Below are positions 17,315 to 29,267 of a stretch of 64,000 nt of DNA, piece after piece. This DNA is from a bacterium (GTDB lineage Bacteria; Bacillota; Bacilli; Lactobacillales; Streptococcaceae), in contig CAJNBW010000005.1 of NCBI GenBank assembly GCA_905221105.1, positions 78,379-142,378 on the forward strand, given 5' to 3'. The stretch's first letter is position 1. Each line of letters opens with the position of its first letter. Under the pieces are notes generated by a model, which did no database searches, was not told the DNA's origin, and saw only the letters and a program-made list of their open reading frames with translations. The position numbers and the translations under genes are program-made.

Positions 17315-18538
17315 ATGAAACGTTCTCTCGACTCTAGAGTCGATTATAGTTTGCTATTGCCAGTATTTTTTCTACTGGTTATTGGCGTGGTGGCTATTTA
17401 TATAGCTGTTAGTCATGATTATCCAAACAATATTCTGCCCATTTTAGGGCAGCAGGTCGCCTGGATTGCCTTGGGACTTGTGATTGGTTTTATAGTCATG
17501 CTCTTTAATACTGAATTTCTTTGGAAAGTGACCCCCTTTCTGTATATTTTAGGATTGGGACTCATGGTCTTGCCAATTGTCTTTTATAATCCAAGCCTAG
17601 TTGCATCAACGGGTGCCAAAAACTGGGTATCGGTAAATGGTGTTACCTTGTTCCAGCCATCAGAATTTATGAAGATATCTTATATCCTCATGTTGGCCCG
17701 TGTCATTGTGCAATTTACAAAAAAACATAAGGAATGGAGACGCACAGTTCCACTGGACTTTTTGTTAATTTTTTGGATGATTCTCTTTACCATTCCAGTC
17801 CTAGTTCTTTTGGCACTTCAAAGTGACTTGGGGACGGCTTTGGTTTTTGTGGCCATTTTCTCAGGAATCGTCTTACTATCAGGGGTTTCTTGGAAAATTA
17901 TTATTCCAGTATTTGTGACTGCGGTAACAGGAATTGCTGGTTTTCTAGCCATTTTTATCAGCAAGGATGGTCGTGCTTTTCTCCATCAACTGGGGATGCC
18001 GACCTACCAAATCAATCGTATCTTGGCTTGGCTTAATCCATTTGACTTTGCCCAAACAACCACTTACCAACAGGCTCAAGGACAAATTGCCATTGGAAGT
18101 GGTGGCTTATTTGGTCAAGGTTTTAATGCTTCGAATCTGCTTATTCCAGTTCGTGAGTCGGATATGATTTTCACGGTGATCGCAGAAGATTTTGGCTTTA
18201 TTGGTTCTGTCCTTGTTATTGCCCTTTACCTCATGCTGATTTACCGTATGTTGAAGATTACTCTCAAATCAAATAACCAGTTCTATACCTATATTTCCAC
18301 AGGTTTGATTATGATGTTGCTCTTCCACATCTTTGAGAATATAGGTGCTGTGACGGGCTTGCTTCCTTTGACTGGGATTCCTTTGCCTTTTATTTCGCAA
18401 GGAGGATCGGCTATTATCAGTAATTTGATTGGTGTTGGCTTGCTTTTATCGATGAGTTACCAGACCAATCTAGCTGAAGAAAAGAGTGGAAAAGTCTCAT
18501 TCAAGCGGAAAAAGGTTGTATTAAAACGAATCAAATAA
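17315..18538 (+). CDS. rodA: FtsW/RodA/SpoVE cell cycle protein (SEDS glycosyltransferase)
   Basis: A 407-residue protein with about ten membrane segments and SEDS landmarks: GAKNWVSVNGVTLFQPSEFMK, ALQSDLGTALV, GQGFNASNLLIPVRESDMIFTVIAEDFGFIG and LPFISQGGSA. SEDS proteins polymerise lipid II with a class B PBP; the single-copy position after dinG fits RodA (elongation) better than FtsW. The ATG at 17315 is preferred over TTG 17288 because the N-terminus then begins just before the first segment. It follows dinG by 36 nt and probably shares its transcript; only a weak TAAGG ribosome site is seen. Confidence 0.9.
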   Translation: MKRSLDSRVDYSLLLPVFFLLVIGVVAIYIAVSHDYPNNILPILGQQVAWIALGLVIGFIVMLFNTEFLWKVTPFLYILGLGLMVLPIVFYNPSLVASTGAKNWVSVNGVTLFQPSEFMKISYILMLARVIVQFTKKHKEWRRTVPLDFLLIFWMILFTIPVLVLLALQSDLGTALVFVAIFSGIVLLSGVSWKIIIPVFVTAVTGIAGFLAIFISKDGRAFLHQLGMPTYQINRILAWLNPFDFAQTTTYQQAQGQIAIGSGGLFGQGFNASNLLIPVRESDMIFTVIAEDFGFIGSVLVIALYLMLIYRMLKITLKSNNQFYTYISTGLIMMLLFHIFENIGAVTGLLPLTGIPLPFISQGGSAIISNLIGVGLLLSMSYQTNLAEEKSGKVSFKRKKVVLKRIK

Positions 18539-18547
18539 GGAGAAATC

Positions 18548-19102
18548 ATGGTTAAAGTAGCCGTTATGTTAGCTCAGGGCTTTGAAGAAATTGAAGCTTT
18601 GACAGTTGTAGATGTTTTGCGTCGTGCCAATATCACTTGTGATATGGTAGGATTTGAGGAGCAAGTGACAGGTTCGCACGCAATCCAAGTCAGAGCAGAT
18701 CGTGTCTTTGATGGTGATTTATCAGACTATGACATGATTGTCCTTCCTGGAGGGATGCCTGGTTCTGCACATTTGCGTGACAATCAGGCCTTGATTCAAG
18801 AATTGCAAAGCTTCGAGCAAAAAGGAAAGAAACTAGCAGCCATTTGTGCGGCGCCAATTGCCCTCAATCAAGCAGGGGTATTGAAAAACAAGCAGTACAC
18901 TTGCTATGATGGTGTTCAAGAGCAAATCCTTGATGGTCAATACGTTAAGGAAACAGTAGTGGTAGATGGTCATTTGACAACCAGTCGAGGTCCCTCGACA
19001 GCCCTTGCCTTTGCCTACGAGTTGGTAGAGCAATTAGGAGGAGACGCAGAGAGTTTACGAACAGGAATGCTCTATCGAGATGTTTTTGGTAAAAATCAGT
19101 AA
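18548..19102 (+). CDS. DJ-1/PfpI family protein
   Basis: A 184-residue protein with the DJ-1 fold: VAVMLAQGFEEIEALTVVDVLRRA, VLPGGMPGS and the nucleophile elbow AAICAAPIAL, where Cys is the reactive residue (near 101) and Glu in GFEEIE is its partner. Relatives act in glyoxalase III or deglycase chemistry or as chaperones; older annotation is ThiJ. GGAG precedes the ATG, 9 nt after rodA, so it is in the dinG-rodA transcript. A terminator follows at 19101-19128. Confidence 0.9.
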   Translation: MVKVAVMLAQGFEEIEALTVVDVLRRANITCDMVGFEEQVTGSHAIQVRADRVFDGDLSDYDMIVLPGGMPGSAHLRDNQALIQELQSFEQKGKKLAAICAAPIALNQAGVLKNKQYTCYDGVQEQILDGQYVKETVVVDGHLTTSRGPSTALAFAYELVEQLGGDAESLRTGMLYRDVFGKNQ

Positions 19103-19128
19103 AACGGGAGTTAATCTCTCGTTTTTTT
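19101..19128 (+). terminator. Terminator of the dinG-rodA-DJ-1 unit
   Basis: AAAACGGGAG and CTCTCGTTTT form a stem with one G-U pair around TTAAT, followed by T7. The stop codon of the DJ-1 gene lies at its left edge. Confidence 0.85.
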
Positions 19129-19187
19129 ATGTGGAAAACTCAGGGAAATCATCGCTTTTTTAACGAAAAAATGGTATAATGAAAGCT

Positions 19188-21712
<2,525 letters not shown>

Positions 21713-21793
21713 AAAATCGGGAGAAGTAGTTCCCTTGGTCTAAAAAATATGATATAATCATTACGATTGTTTCAAGTAAAAAAGGAGTTTAAT

Positions 21794-23521
21794 ATGTCTG
21801 CTAGCCTAGTAATTTATTTAACAATTGCAGTTGCAGTTTTATTGGTCATTGCCTATGCTATCGCAATCTATGTAAGGAAGCGCAATGAAAGTAAATTAGC
21901 AATTTTAGAAGAGAAAAAAGAAGAGCTGTACAATCTTCCAGTTAATGATGAAGTTGAAGCTGTAAAAAATATGCACTTGATTGGACAAAGTCAGGTGACT
22001 TTCCGTGAATGGAATCAAAAATGGGTTGACCTATCTCTTAACTCTTTTGCCGATATCGAAAATAATCTTTTCGAGGCAGAAGGTTATAACAACTCATTCC
22101 GTTTTTTCAAAGCTAGTCATCAAATTGACCAAATCGAGAGCCAAATTACTTTGATTGAAGAAGATATTGCGGCAATTCGCAATGCATTGGCAGATTTGGA
22201 GAAACAAGAGTCTAAAAATAGTGGACGTGTTCTTCATACCTTGGACTTGTTTGAAGAGTTGCAACACCGAGTTGCTGATCATTCTGAAGAATATGGACAA
22301 GGTTTGTCTGAAATCGAAAAACAATTGGAAAATATCCAATCAGAGTTTTCTCAGTTTGTAACTTTAAACTCGTCTGGTGACCCAGTAGAAGCTGCTGTGA
22401 TTTTGGATAATGCTGAAAATCATATCTTGGCTTTGACACATATTGTTGATCGTATACCAGCAGTTGTAACAACATTATCTAAAGAGCTACCTGATCAGCT
22501 GGAAGATTTAGAAGATGGCTACCGTAAGCTTTTAGATGCTAATTATCATTTTGCTGAAACGGATATCGAAGCTCGTTTCCAATTGCTTCATGAAGCTCTC
22601 AAGAAAAATCATGAGAATATTGCGAAACTAGAATTGGATAATGCCGAGTACGAAAATACTCAAATCCAAGAAGAGATTAATGCACTTTACGATATCTTTA
22701 CAAGAGAAATTGCGGCACAGAAAGTGGTAGAAGGTTTAGTAGCAACACTTCCTACTTATCTGCAGCACATGAAGGAAAATAATGCTTTATTGATAGAAGA
22801 TATTGAGCGTTTGAGTAAGAACTATTTACTTTCTGAGTCAGATGCAAGTCATGTTCGTCGTTTACAGGGTGAATTAGAAAACTTTGAGATTGCTATTGTT
22901 GAGGCAACTTCAAATCAAGATGAACCAACTCAAGCTTATTCAATTCTTGAAGAAAATCTTGAATCTTTACAGGAAAATCTTAAAGAGATTGAAGATGAAC
23001 AGATTTCAGTTAGTGAACGTCTTGCACGAATTGAGAAAGATGATATCAATGCACGTCAAAAGGCAAATGTATATGTTAATCGTCTCCATACAATCAAGAG
23101 ATATATGGAAAAACGGAACCTACCTGGTATTCCACAAACTTTCTTGAAGTTATTCTTTACAGCAAGTAATAATACGGAAGATTTAATGGCTGAATTAGAA
23201 CAAAAATTGGTCAATATAGAGTCAGTTAACCGTGTTTTGGAAATTGCAACGAATGATATGGAAGCTTTAGAAACGGAAACTTATAATATTGTTCAGTATG
23301 CAACCTTGACAGAGCAACTCTTACAATATTCTAACCGTTACCGTTCATTTGATGAACGCATTCAAGAAGCCTTTAATGAAGCTTTGGACATTTTTGAGAA
23401 AGAATTTGATTATCACGCTTCATTTGACAAGATTTCTCAAGCATTGGAAGTGGCAGAGCCTGGTGTAACCAACCGTTTTGTTACTTCATATGAAAAAACA
23501 CGTGAGACAATTCGTTTCTAA
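21794..23521 (+). CDS. ezrA: Septation ring formation regulator EzrA
   Basis: A 575-residue protein with one N-terminal membrane segment (about 4-25, YLTIAVAVLLVIAYAIAI) and a long spectrin-like coiled-coil rod. EzrA binds FtsZ and cell-wall synthases at midcell. The start at 21794 has AAAAAGGAG upstream; TGATATAAT (21750-21758) is its promoter. It ends at the 14-bp terminator 23528-23569. Confidence 0.96.
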   Translation: MSASLVIYLTIAVAVLLVIAYAIAIYVRKRNESKLAILEEKKEELYNLPVNDEVEAVKNMHLIGQSQVTFREWNQKWVDLSLNSFADIENNLFEAEGYNNSFRFFKASHQIDQIESQITLIEEDIAAIRNALADLEKQESKNSGRVLHTLDLFEELQHRVADHSEEYGQGLSEIEKQLENIQSEFSQFVTLNSSGDPVEAAVILDNAENHILALTHIVDRIPAVVTTLSKELPDQLEDLEDGYRKLLDANYHFAETDIEARFQLLHEALKKNHENIAKLELDNAEYENTQIQEEINALYDIFTREIAAQKVVEGLVATLPTYLQHMKENNALLIEDIERLSKNYLLSESDASHVRRLQGELENFEIAIVEATSNQDEPTQAYSILEENLESLQENLKEIEDEQISVSERLARIEKDDINARQKANVYVNRLHTIKRYMEKRNLPGIPQTFLKLFFTASNNTEDLMAELEQKLVNIESVNRVLEIATNDMEALETETYNIVQYATLTEQLLQYSNRYRSFDERIQEAFNEALDIFEKEFDYHASFDKISQALEVAEPGVTNRFVTSYEKTRETIRF

Positions 23522-23527
23522 AATAAT

Positions 23528-23569
23528 AAAAAGATTTGGTTTTGTGAGAAGCAGAACCAAATCTTTTTT
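23528..23569 (+). terminator. Terminator of ezrA
   Basis: A perfect 14-bp stem, 23528-23541 with 23555-23568, then a T tract. Confidence 0.92.
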
Positions 23570-23694
23570 ATTATTTGTCTATAAAATCTTGTATGATAAG
23601 ATCTCAAGATAAAAAATTGGAGACGATTTAAAAAGCAAATCAGAACCTATGTTTGGTCTAGAAGGTTCAATAGCTTTCTAATCTCTCCAAAATT

Positions 23695-23994
23695 TTATTT
23701 GATTGGAATCGAAATCCCAATTAATTTTTCTGAGTAGAGTGTTTTGATATTGGCCTCATCAATAGAGTCCTTATCAATTTTACGTTTCAAGAAAAATTCT
23801 TGGATGGCTTCGATTTCGGTTTCGCGAATAGCACGGTGTTTATTTGAGATGAGGATTTCATAGTGAAGCGGAGCTTGGGTAAAAATAACATCTGTATTAC
23901 CTGCAGAATAAACCTCAACAAGGGTTGCATCTGTACTTTCTAGCTGGCTTTTAACAAGTTGCGAGTGTGAGTTTGTCGTATTGATTAGCTTCAT
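23695..23994 (-). CDS. DUF1827 family protein
   Basis: A 99-residue cytoplasmic protein (MKLINTTNSHSQLVKSQLES ... EVYSAGNTDVIFTQAP ... KHRAIRETEIEAI) of the lactic-acid-bacteria family DUF1827; function unknown. On the minus strand, TGCTATAAT (-10 complement at 24021-24026) and GGAGG directly before the ATG are clear. The BOX element starts just beyond this promoter. Confidence 0.88.
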   Translation of the reverse strand: MKLINTTNSHSQLVKSQLESTDATLVEVYSAGNTDVIFTQAPLHYEILISNKHRAIRETEIEAIQEFFLKRKIDKDSIDEANIKTLYSEKLIGISIPIK

Positions 23995-24053
23995 AACATT
24001 TCCTCCGATTTTCTAATTCTATTATAGCACTTTTTAAATAAAGTAGCTTGATT

Positions 24054-24207
24054 TATACTCAATGAAAATCAAAGAGCAAACTAGGAAGCTAGCCGCAGGT
24101 TGCTCAAAACACAGTTTTGAGGTTGTAGATAAGACTGACGAAGTCAGTGACTATATCTACGGCAAGGCGAAGCTGACGTGGTTTGAAGAGATTTTCGAAG
24201 AGTATTA
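24054..24207 (+). repeat. BOX element (boxA-boxB-boxC)
   Basis: A 154-bp element matching the pneumococcal BOX repeat: boxA about 24054-24112 (starting TATACTCAATGAAAATC), one boxB about 24113-24157, boxC about 24158-24207 (ending TTTTCGAAGAGTATTA). The ends form an imperfect inverted repeat (ATACTC / GAGTAT). BOX elements are non-autonomous repeats, transcribed as stable hairpins and able to affect neighbouring genes. The last three bases are the complement of the Nudix stop codon. Confidence 0.93.
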
Positions 24208-24657
24208 GTCAATCTTATGCTGTTTTTTCCAAGATTGGATTGCCCATTTATGACTACCACGTTTGAGGTTTTCAATAGCCTTGTCAATAGGGAACCAGGC
24301 AATATGATTAAAATCTTCTAGTGGTTTTTGTACTTCTTTGAAGGAAGTCGCTTCATAAAGGTAGGCAGGATTGTAGTAGTAGGTATCACGGTGACGAGAG
24401 TAGAAATATTCGTCAGCTTGTCCATAGTAGGTACCAATTTCAGCTGTGAAGCCAAGTTCTTCAATCAATTCACGCTTTAGGGTTTCCTGATGGTTTTCAC
24501 CTGCTTCAATTTCGCCACCTGGTAAGAACCAAGCGCCATTAGGCGCTTGAACAAGAACAATTTGTTTTTGTTCAGCGTCAGGGATAACTGCATACACTCC
24601 ATAGCGTGCAACATAGTCTGTATTCGCTTTTTTTTCTCCAAAAGTTGGATTTGCCAT
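24205..24657 (-). CDS. Nudix hydrolase
   Basis: A 150-residue Nudix protein with the complete Nudix box GGEIEAGENHQETLKRELIEE, continuing LGF. It hydrolyses nucleoside diphosphates linked to another group; substrate unknown, often annotated MutT-like. The start at 24657 has GAGGAAAA upstream and the mature-looking N-terminus MANPTFGEK; the longer frame adds a hydrophobic stretch that overlaps the promoter. The TAA stop is supplied by the end of the BOX element, so the C-terminus may have been changed by the insertion. Confidence 0.9.
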   Translation of the reverse strand: MANPTFGEKKANTDYVARYGVYAVIPDAEQKQIVLVQAPNGAWFLPGGEIEAGENHQETLKRELIEELGFTAEIGTYYGQADEYFYSRHRDTYYYNPAYLYEATSFKEVQKPLEDFNHIAWFPIDKAIENLKRGSHKWAIQSWKKQHKID

Positions 24658-24691
24658 TGCATTTTCCTCATTATCTATTATCTTTATTATT

Positions 24692-24720
24692 ATCTTAATG
24701 GACAAAGGCCAAGCTGTCAA
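24692..24720 (-). promoter_or_regulatory. Promoter of the Nudix gene
   Basis: On the minus strand, TTGACA (complement at 24715-24720), 17 bp, then TAAGAT (complement at 24692-24697). Confidence 0.7.
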
Positions 24721-24743
24721 GAAATTACAGTTATTTTAGTAAA

Positions 24744-24775
24744 AAGGAGCAGAAAATTTTTATTTTCTACTCCTT
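24744..24775 (-). terminator. Terminator of clpE
   Basis: A 13-bp stem (AAGGAGTAGAAAA with TTTTCTGCTCCTT on the minus strand, one G-U pair) and a T-rich tail, just after the clpE stop. Confidence 0.85.
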
Positions 24776-24786
24776 ATTTATAGGAT

Positions 24787-27045
24787 TTATACTTCTTTTT
24801 CAGAAGTTTTCACTTCAGCTTTTTTGGCAGACTTAATTTGAATCTTGCCCTTGCTGGTCATAACTGCCTTGAGGTCTTTTTCGCTTGGGTTTTCAAGGTA
24901 GTAGTCAGTGATAGCGTCCTCTATATAGTCTTGAATAGTACGACGAAGTGGGCGTGCTCCCATTTTTGGATCATAACCGAGGTCAACCAATTTTTCCTTG
25001 ACTTTGTCTGTCACATCGAGATGGATATTGTTGCTAGAGAGGCGCTTATTAACATCAGCTAGCATGAGCTCGACGATTTGAAGGAGATTTTCCTTGCTGA
25101 GAGCCTTGAATTCGATAATGCCATCAAAACGGTTCATAAACTCTGGGCTAAAGAAGTTACCGAGTTCACCGAGAACAGAGTTGGTACGCCCTTCGCGAGC
25201 TGCACCAAAACCAACGCTGGCTTCAGCTTTACCTGTACCTGCATTTGAAGTCATGATGATGATGGCATCCTTAAAGCTGACGGTACGTCCTTGCCCATCT
25301 GTCAAACGACCATCGTCCAAGACCTGGAGGAACATGTGCATAACATCTGGATGGGCTTTCTCTACTTCATCCAAGAGAATAAGAGAGTAGGGATTACGGC
25401 GGACTTTTTCAGTTAATTGCCCAGCCTCATCGTAGCCGACATAACCTGGAGGGGCACCGACTAGTTTAGCAACGCTGTGTTTTTCCATGTATTCACTCAT
25501 ATCAAAGCGAATCATGCTGTCAGCAGAACCAAAGAGTTCGATAGCTAGTTGTTTGGAAAGTTCTGTCTTACCGACGCCAGTTGGGCCAACAAAGAGGAAG
25601 CTTCCGATGGGGCGATTAGGAGTCCCAAGTCCAACACGATTACGGCGAATAGCTTTGGCAATCTTATCGACAGCATCGTCTTGTCCAATAACATGAGACT
25701 TGAGGTCTTCAGCTAGATGGATGAGTTGAGATTGTTCTTTCTCTTTCAAATCACCAACAGGTATGTTTGTTTTCTGCTCGATAATGTGCTCAATTGTTTT
25801 CTCACTGATGATAGGAGTATCCTGGTCTGTGACCTTTTTCTTTTGCATTTCCTTATACTTGGCAATCTGATCGCGAAAGTAGGCGGCCTTCTCAAAATCT
25901 TCCTCTCGTGTAGCTTGAGATTTGAGATTTTCAGCCTCAATCAAGCGCTGATCAATTACTTTAGGATCTACAAAATTCAAGGTCAAGTTCATCTTAGAGC
26001 CCGCTTCATCTAGGAGGTCAATGGCCTTGTCAGGTAAGAAGCGATCTTGGATGTAGCGATTGGAAAGAGTTGCAGCTGCTTCAATTGCAGCATCGGTATA
26101 TTGAACGTGGTGATAGTCTTCGTATTTCTTTTGAATGCCTTTGAGGATAGTGATTGTTTCTTCCACTGTTGGTTCATCGACTTTAACAGGTTGCATACGG
26201 CGTTCTAGGGCAGCATCTTTTTCAATGATGCGGTATTCATTGAGGGTAGTGGCACCGACCAGTTGCAGTTCACCACGAGCAAGGGCTGGCTTGAGGATAT
26301 TTCCTGCATCCATATTGCCATCGCCTGCAGAACCAGCGCCGACAATTTCATGGATTTCATCGATAAAGAGAATGATGTCCTCACGTTTGCGAATTTCTTC
26401 CATGAGTTTTTGCATGCGTTCTTCAAATTGTCCACGGATACCCGTTCCTTGAACCAAGCTAACCACATCCAAACGGATGACTTGTTTGCCTTGGAGTTTA
26501 TGTGGAACATCGCCATCAACGATTTTCTGAGCTAGACCTTCGACAACGGCAGTTTTTCCGACACCAGGTTCACCGATAAGGACAGGATTATTCTTGGTTC
26601 TACGATTGAGAATCTCGATGACACGGATAATCTCATCATCGCGTCCAATAACGGGGTCGATATCTCCACGACGAGCAATCTCAGTTATATTGATACCAAA
26701 TTCTTCTAGCAGGCCTTTTTCTTGGCTTGGTGGCGGAGTTTGAGCAGATCCACGATTTTGAGAGCCATAACCGCCATTTCCACCATAACCTCCACCTGAT
26801 TGGGTTGGGGGAGTCGGAGGAGTATTGTTAGAAGGTCTGAAATTGTTTAGGTCATTGAAGAAATCACCAAAGGGATCGAAGTCACGATTGTTTAAATCCG
26901 TCATGCCTTTAAAGAGACTGTTGTTAGGGTCTGTTTTGATAATCTTGTAGCAGTTTTGACAGAGGTCAATTTGTTTTTGTTTTCCATTGAGATTGGTGTA
27001 AAGATGAATTGTTGAGTCGTTGATTTTACAGTTTTGACAAAGCAT
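24787..27045 (-). CDS. clpE: ATP-dependent Clp protease ATP-binding subunit ClpE
   Basis: A 752-residue Hsp100 unfoldase. The N-terminal zinc finger (Cys3, Cys6, Cys29, Cys32) identifies ClpE. A Gly/Pro/Asn-rich linker (~70-115) follows, then AAA module 1 (GEPGVGKTA), a UVR-type helical segment ([20 protein letters not shown]) and AAA module 2 (GPTGVGKTE). It feeds substrates to ClpP and helps heat tolerance. A CtsR box at 27086-27102 lies between promoter and gene. Confidence 0.97.
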   Translation of the reverse strand: MLCQNCKINDSTIHLYTNLNGKQKQIDLCQNCYKIIKTDPNNSLFKGMTDLNNRDFDPFGDFFNDLNNFRPSNNTPPTPPTQSGGGYGGNGGYGSQNRGSAQTPPPSQEKGLLEEFGINITEIARRGDIDPVIGRDDEIIRVIEILNRRTKNNPVLIGEPGVGKTAVVEGLAQKIVDGDVPHKLQGKQVIRLDVVSLVQGTGIRGQFEERMQKLMEEIRKREDIILFIDEIHEIVGAGSAGDGNMDAGNILKPALARGELQLVGATTLNEYRIIEKDAALERRMQPVKVDEPTVEETITILKGIQKKYEDYHHVQYTDAAIEAAATLSNRYIQDRFLPDKAIDLLDEAGSKMNLTLNFVDPKVIDQRLIEAENLKSQATREEDFEKAAYFRDQIAKYKEMQKKKVTDQDTPIISEKTIEHIIEQKTNIPVGDLKEKEQSQLIHLAEDLKSHVIGQDDAVDKIAKAIRRNRVGLGTPNRPIGSFLFVGPTGVGKTELSKQLAIELFGSADSMIRFDMSEYMEKHSVAKLVGAPPGYVGYDEAGQLTEKVRRNPYSLILLDEVEKAHPDVMHMFLQVLDDGRLTDGQGRTVSFKDAIIIMTSNAGTGKAEASVGFGAAREGRTNSVLGELGNFFSPEFMNRFDGIIEFKALSKENLLQIVELMLADVNKRLSSNNIHLDVTDKVKEKLVDLGYDPKMGARPLRRTIQDYIEDAITDYYLENPSEKDLKAVMTSKGKIQIKSAKKAEVKTSEKEV

Positions 27046-27085
27046 ACATCTACCTCATTTCTTTCTTTAGCCTGACCTATTTAAA

Positions 27086-27102
27086 GGTCAAAAATAGTCA
27101 AA
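27086..27102. promoter_or_regulatory. CtsR operator upstream of clpE
   Basis: GGTCAAA-AAT-AGTCAAA matches the CtsR heptad repeat (RGTCAAA-N3-RGTCAAA) exactly. The clpE promoter on the minus strand is TTGCTT-16 bp-TATAAT (-10 complement at 27116-27121), so the operator covers the early transcribed region and would block transcription. A GACCT...AGGTC inverted repeat (27074-27089) overlaps it. Confidence 0.9.
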
Positions 27103-27206
27103 TTTATATACTCTCATTATAACAGGATTGGGGTGTAAAGCAAGTAAAAAGATTGCAGCTTTGAGAAGTTGTTACAATGAAAATTTTTGAGAATTTGAGT
27201 TATAAA

Positions 27207-27238
27207 AAAATCCTATTTGTGAGACAAAAAGGATTTTG
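27207..27238 (-). terminator. Terminator of the DUF1797 gene
   Basis: AAAATCCT and AGGATTTT stem; on the minus strand it is followed by a T7 run. Confidence 0.78.
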
Positions 27239-27274
27239 GTTAGACATGCAGGGGCAATCCCAGCTTGTTTTAGA

Positions 27275-27505
27275 TTAGTAGAGAAGTTCGTAAATTTCCA
27301 TTGCAATCAAGTCAATGCTGTCAAAAGTATACGTTTCGCGAGCTTCTACATCACGAAGGGTAAAGATTGAACCGTTTTCTTCGTCGTGGCTGTATGCAAC
27401 TTCTGCAACAACAACTCCTTCGCGTTCAAAATTACGTTTTAAATTTCCGCCGTCTTTTGCCATTGCTTCAAGGCGGTTGATGATTCTAACCAAATGTGAT
27501 TCCAT
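27275..27505 (-). CDS. DUF1797 family protein
   Basis: A 76-residue protein (MESHLVRIINRLEAMAKDGGNLKRNFEREGV ... FTLRDVEARETYTFDSIDLIAMEIYELL) of the small conserved DUF1797 (YkuJ-like) family; no known activity. GGAGAATC precedes the ATG and TGGTAAAAT serves as an extended -10 on the minus strand. Confidence 0.88.
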   Translation of the reverse strand: MESHLVRIINRLEAMAKDGGNLKRNFEREGVVVAEVAYSHDEENGSIFTLRDVEARETYTFDSIDLIAMEIYELLY

Positions 27506-27632
27506 TTTGATTCTCCTTCATTTCTTATCGTTACTATTTTACCATAAAGGAGGGCAACTTGCCTAGAAAAAACTAAGATTTCTCGCTAATTCTACTAGCT
27601 TAAAGTTTTTTTGAATAAATTGGATAAAAGGT

Positions 27633-27661
27633 TTGAATTTTAATTCAGTACATGTTATAAT
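27633..27661 (+). promoter_or_regulatory. Promoter of the amino acid ABC transporter
   Basis: TTGAAT (27633-27638), 17 bp, TATAAT (27656-27661), with TG one base before the -10. Confidence 0.8.
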
Positions 27662-27695
27662 CATACAGTATTCTATTTTAGAAAGCAGAGTGACT

Positions 27696-28379
27696 ATGAA
27701 TTTTTCTTTTTTACCTAAGTATTTACCTTATTTTAACTATGGGGCTGTTGTGACGGTTCTCATTTCTATCTGTGTTGTCTTTTTGGGAACTATTTTGGGT
27801 GTTGTCTTGGCTTTTGGGCAACGCTCAAAGTTTAAACCGCTTGTTTGGCTCGCCAACTTGTACATTTGGATTTTCCGTGGGACACCGATGATGGTTCAGA
27901 TTATGATTGCCTTTGCTCTTATGCATATCAATGCTCCGACTATTCAGGTCGGGATTTTGGGTGTTGATCTTTCTCGCTTGATTCCAGGGATTTTGATTAT
28001 CTCTATGAACAGTGGTGCTTATGTTTCTGAGACTGTTCGTGCTGGGATTAATGCGGTTCCAAAAGGTCAGCTAGAAGCGGCTTATTCGCTAGGGATTCGT
28101 CCTAAAAATGCTATGCGTTATGTGATTTTGCCACAAGCAATCAAAAATATCTTGCCAGCATTGGGGAACGAATTTATTACCATTATCAAGGACAGCTCCC
28201 TCTTATCAGCAATTGGGGTCATGGAGTTGTGGAACGGGGCTACAACAGTTTCTACAACAACTTATCTACCTTTGACACCACTTTTATTTGCAGCCTTTTA
28301 TTACTTGATAATGACTTCTATTTTGACAGTAGCCTTGAAAGCTTTTGAAAAACGTATGGGACAAGGAGATAAGAAATAA
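27696..28379 (+). CDS. Polar amino acid ABC transporter permease
   Basis: A 227-residue HisMQ-type permease with about five membrane segments ([20 protein letters not shown] and others) and the EAA loop [22 protein letters not shown] that docks on the ATPase. The family carries glutamine, glutamate, cystine or basic amino acids; no binding protein is encoded here. Start 27696 places the first segment at the usual distance from the N-terminus; the longer frame would begin in the promoter. Its stop overlaps the ATPase start (TAATG). Confidence 0.92.
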   Translation: MNFSFLPKYLPYFNYGAVVTVLISICVVFLGTILGVVLAFGQRSKFKPLVWLANLYIWIFRGTPMMVQIMIAFALMHINAPTIQVGILGVDLSRLIPGILIISMNSGAYVSETVRAGINAVPKGQLEAAYSLGIRPKNAMRYVILPQAIKNILPALGNEFITIIKDSSLLSAIGVMELWNGATTVSTTTYLPLTPLLFAAFYYLIMTSILTVALKAFEKRMGQGDKK

Positions 28380-29113
28380 TGACAGATACCTTGATAAAAA
28401 TTGAAAATTTACATAAATCCTTTGGAAAGAATGAAGTATTGAAGGGCATCAATCTCGAGATTAAAAGAGGAGAAGTTGTCGTTATCATCGGTCCTTCAGG
28501 GAGTGGGAAATCTACCTTGCTTCGCTCTATGAATTTGTTAGAAGAAGCGACCAAAGGGAAGGTTATCTTTGAAGGAGTCGATATTACGGATAAGAAGAAT
28601 GACCTGTTTGCCATGCGTGAGAAGATGGGCATGGTTTTCCAACAATTTAACCTCTTTCCTAATATGACTGTGATGGAAAATATCACCTTGTCACCTATCA
28701 AGACCAAAGGTGAGAGCAAGGCAGTTGCTGAGAAGAGAGCCCAAGAGTTGTTGGAAAAAGTTGGCTTACCAGATAAGGCAGATGCTTACCCACAGAGTTT
28801 GTCAGGTGGCCAGCAACAACGAATTGCCATTGCGCGTGGGTTGGCCATGGAACCGGATGTTTTGCTCTTTGATGAGCCAACTTCAGCCTTGGACCCTGAG
28901 ATGGTTGGAGAAGTTCTGGCTGTTATGCAAGACCTTGCCAAGTCAGGGATGACCATGGTTATCGTAACACATGAGATGGGATTTGCCCGTGAGGTGGCAG
29001 ATCGTGTCATCTTTATGGCAGACGGTGTGGTTGTTGAAGATGGAACACCAGAACAGATTTTTGAACAAACCCAAGAACAACGAACTAAAGATTTCTTGAG
29101 TAAGGTTTTATAA
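28379..29113 (+). CDS. Polar amino acid ABC transporter ATP-binding protein
   Basis: A 244-residue ATPase of the GlnQ/HisP class: Walker [11 protein letters not shown]-loop [17 protein letters not shown], signature [15 protein letters not shown], Walker [15 protein letters not shown] and H-loop [10 protein letters not shown]. It powers the permease whose stop it overlaps by one base. A terminator follows at 29145-29167. The binding lipoprotein must come from elsewhere in the genome. Confidence 0.95.
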   Translation: MTDTLIKIENLHKSFGKNEVLKGINLEIKRGEVVVIIGPSGSGKSTLLRSMNLLEEATKGKVIFEGVDITDKKNDLFAMREKMGMVFQQFNLFPNMTVMENITLSPIKTKGESKAVAEKRAQELLEKVGLPDKADAYPQSLSGGQQQRIAIARGLAMEPDVLLFDEPTSALDPEMVGEVLAVMQDLAKSGMTMVIVTHEMGFAREVADRVIFMADGVVVEDGTPEQIFEQTQEQRTKDFLSKVL

Positions 29114-29144
29114 TCTATTTTAAAATTTCAAGACAAGATTAGTG

Positions 29145-29167
29145 AAAAGCTCGACCCGAGCTTTTTC
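29145..29167 (+). terminator. Terminator of the amino acid transporter operon
   Basis: AAAAGCTCG and CGAGCTTTT around a three-base loop, then T-rich sequence. Confidence 0.85.
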
Positions 29168-29267
29168 TTATAGTTTGAAACTATAGGATTGCCTAGGAAA
29201 GAAGTGTTAGAGGGTACTAGCAGTTTTTGGTATAATGGAAGATAGTTTGAAAGAAAAGAGAAGTGAT

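Noticed and set aside
24054..24207. Insertion sequence or gene fragment
   Set aside because: Matches BOX modules end to end and has no coding capacity.
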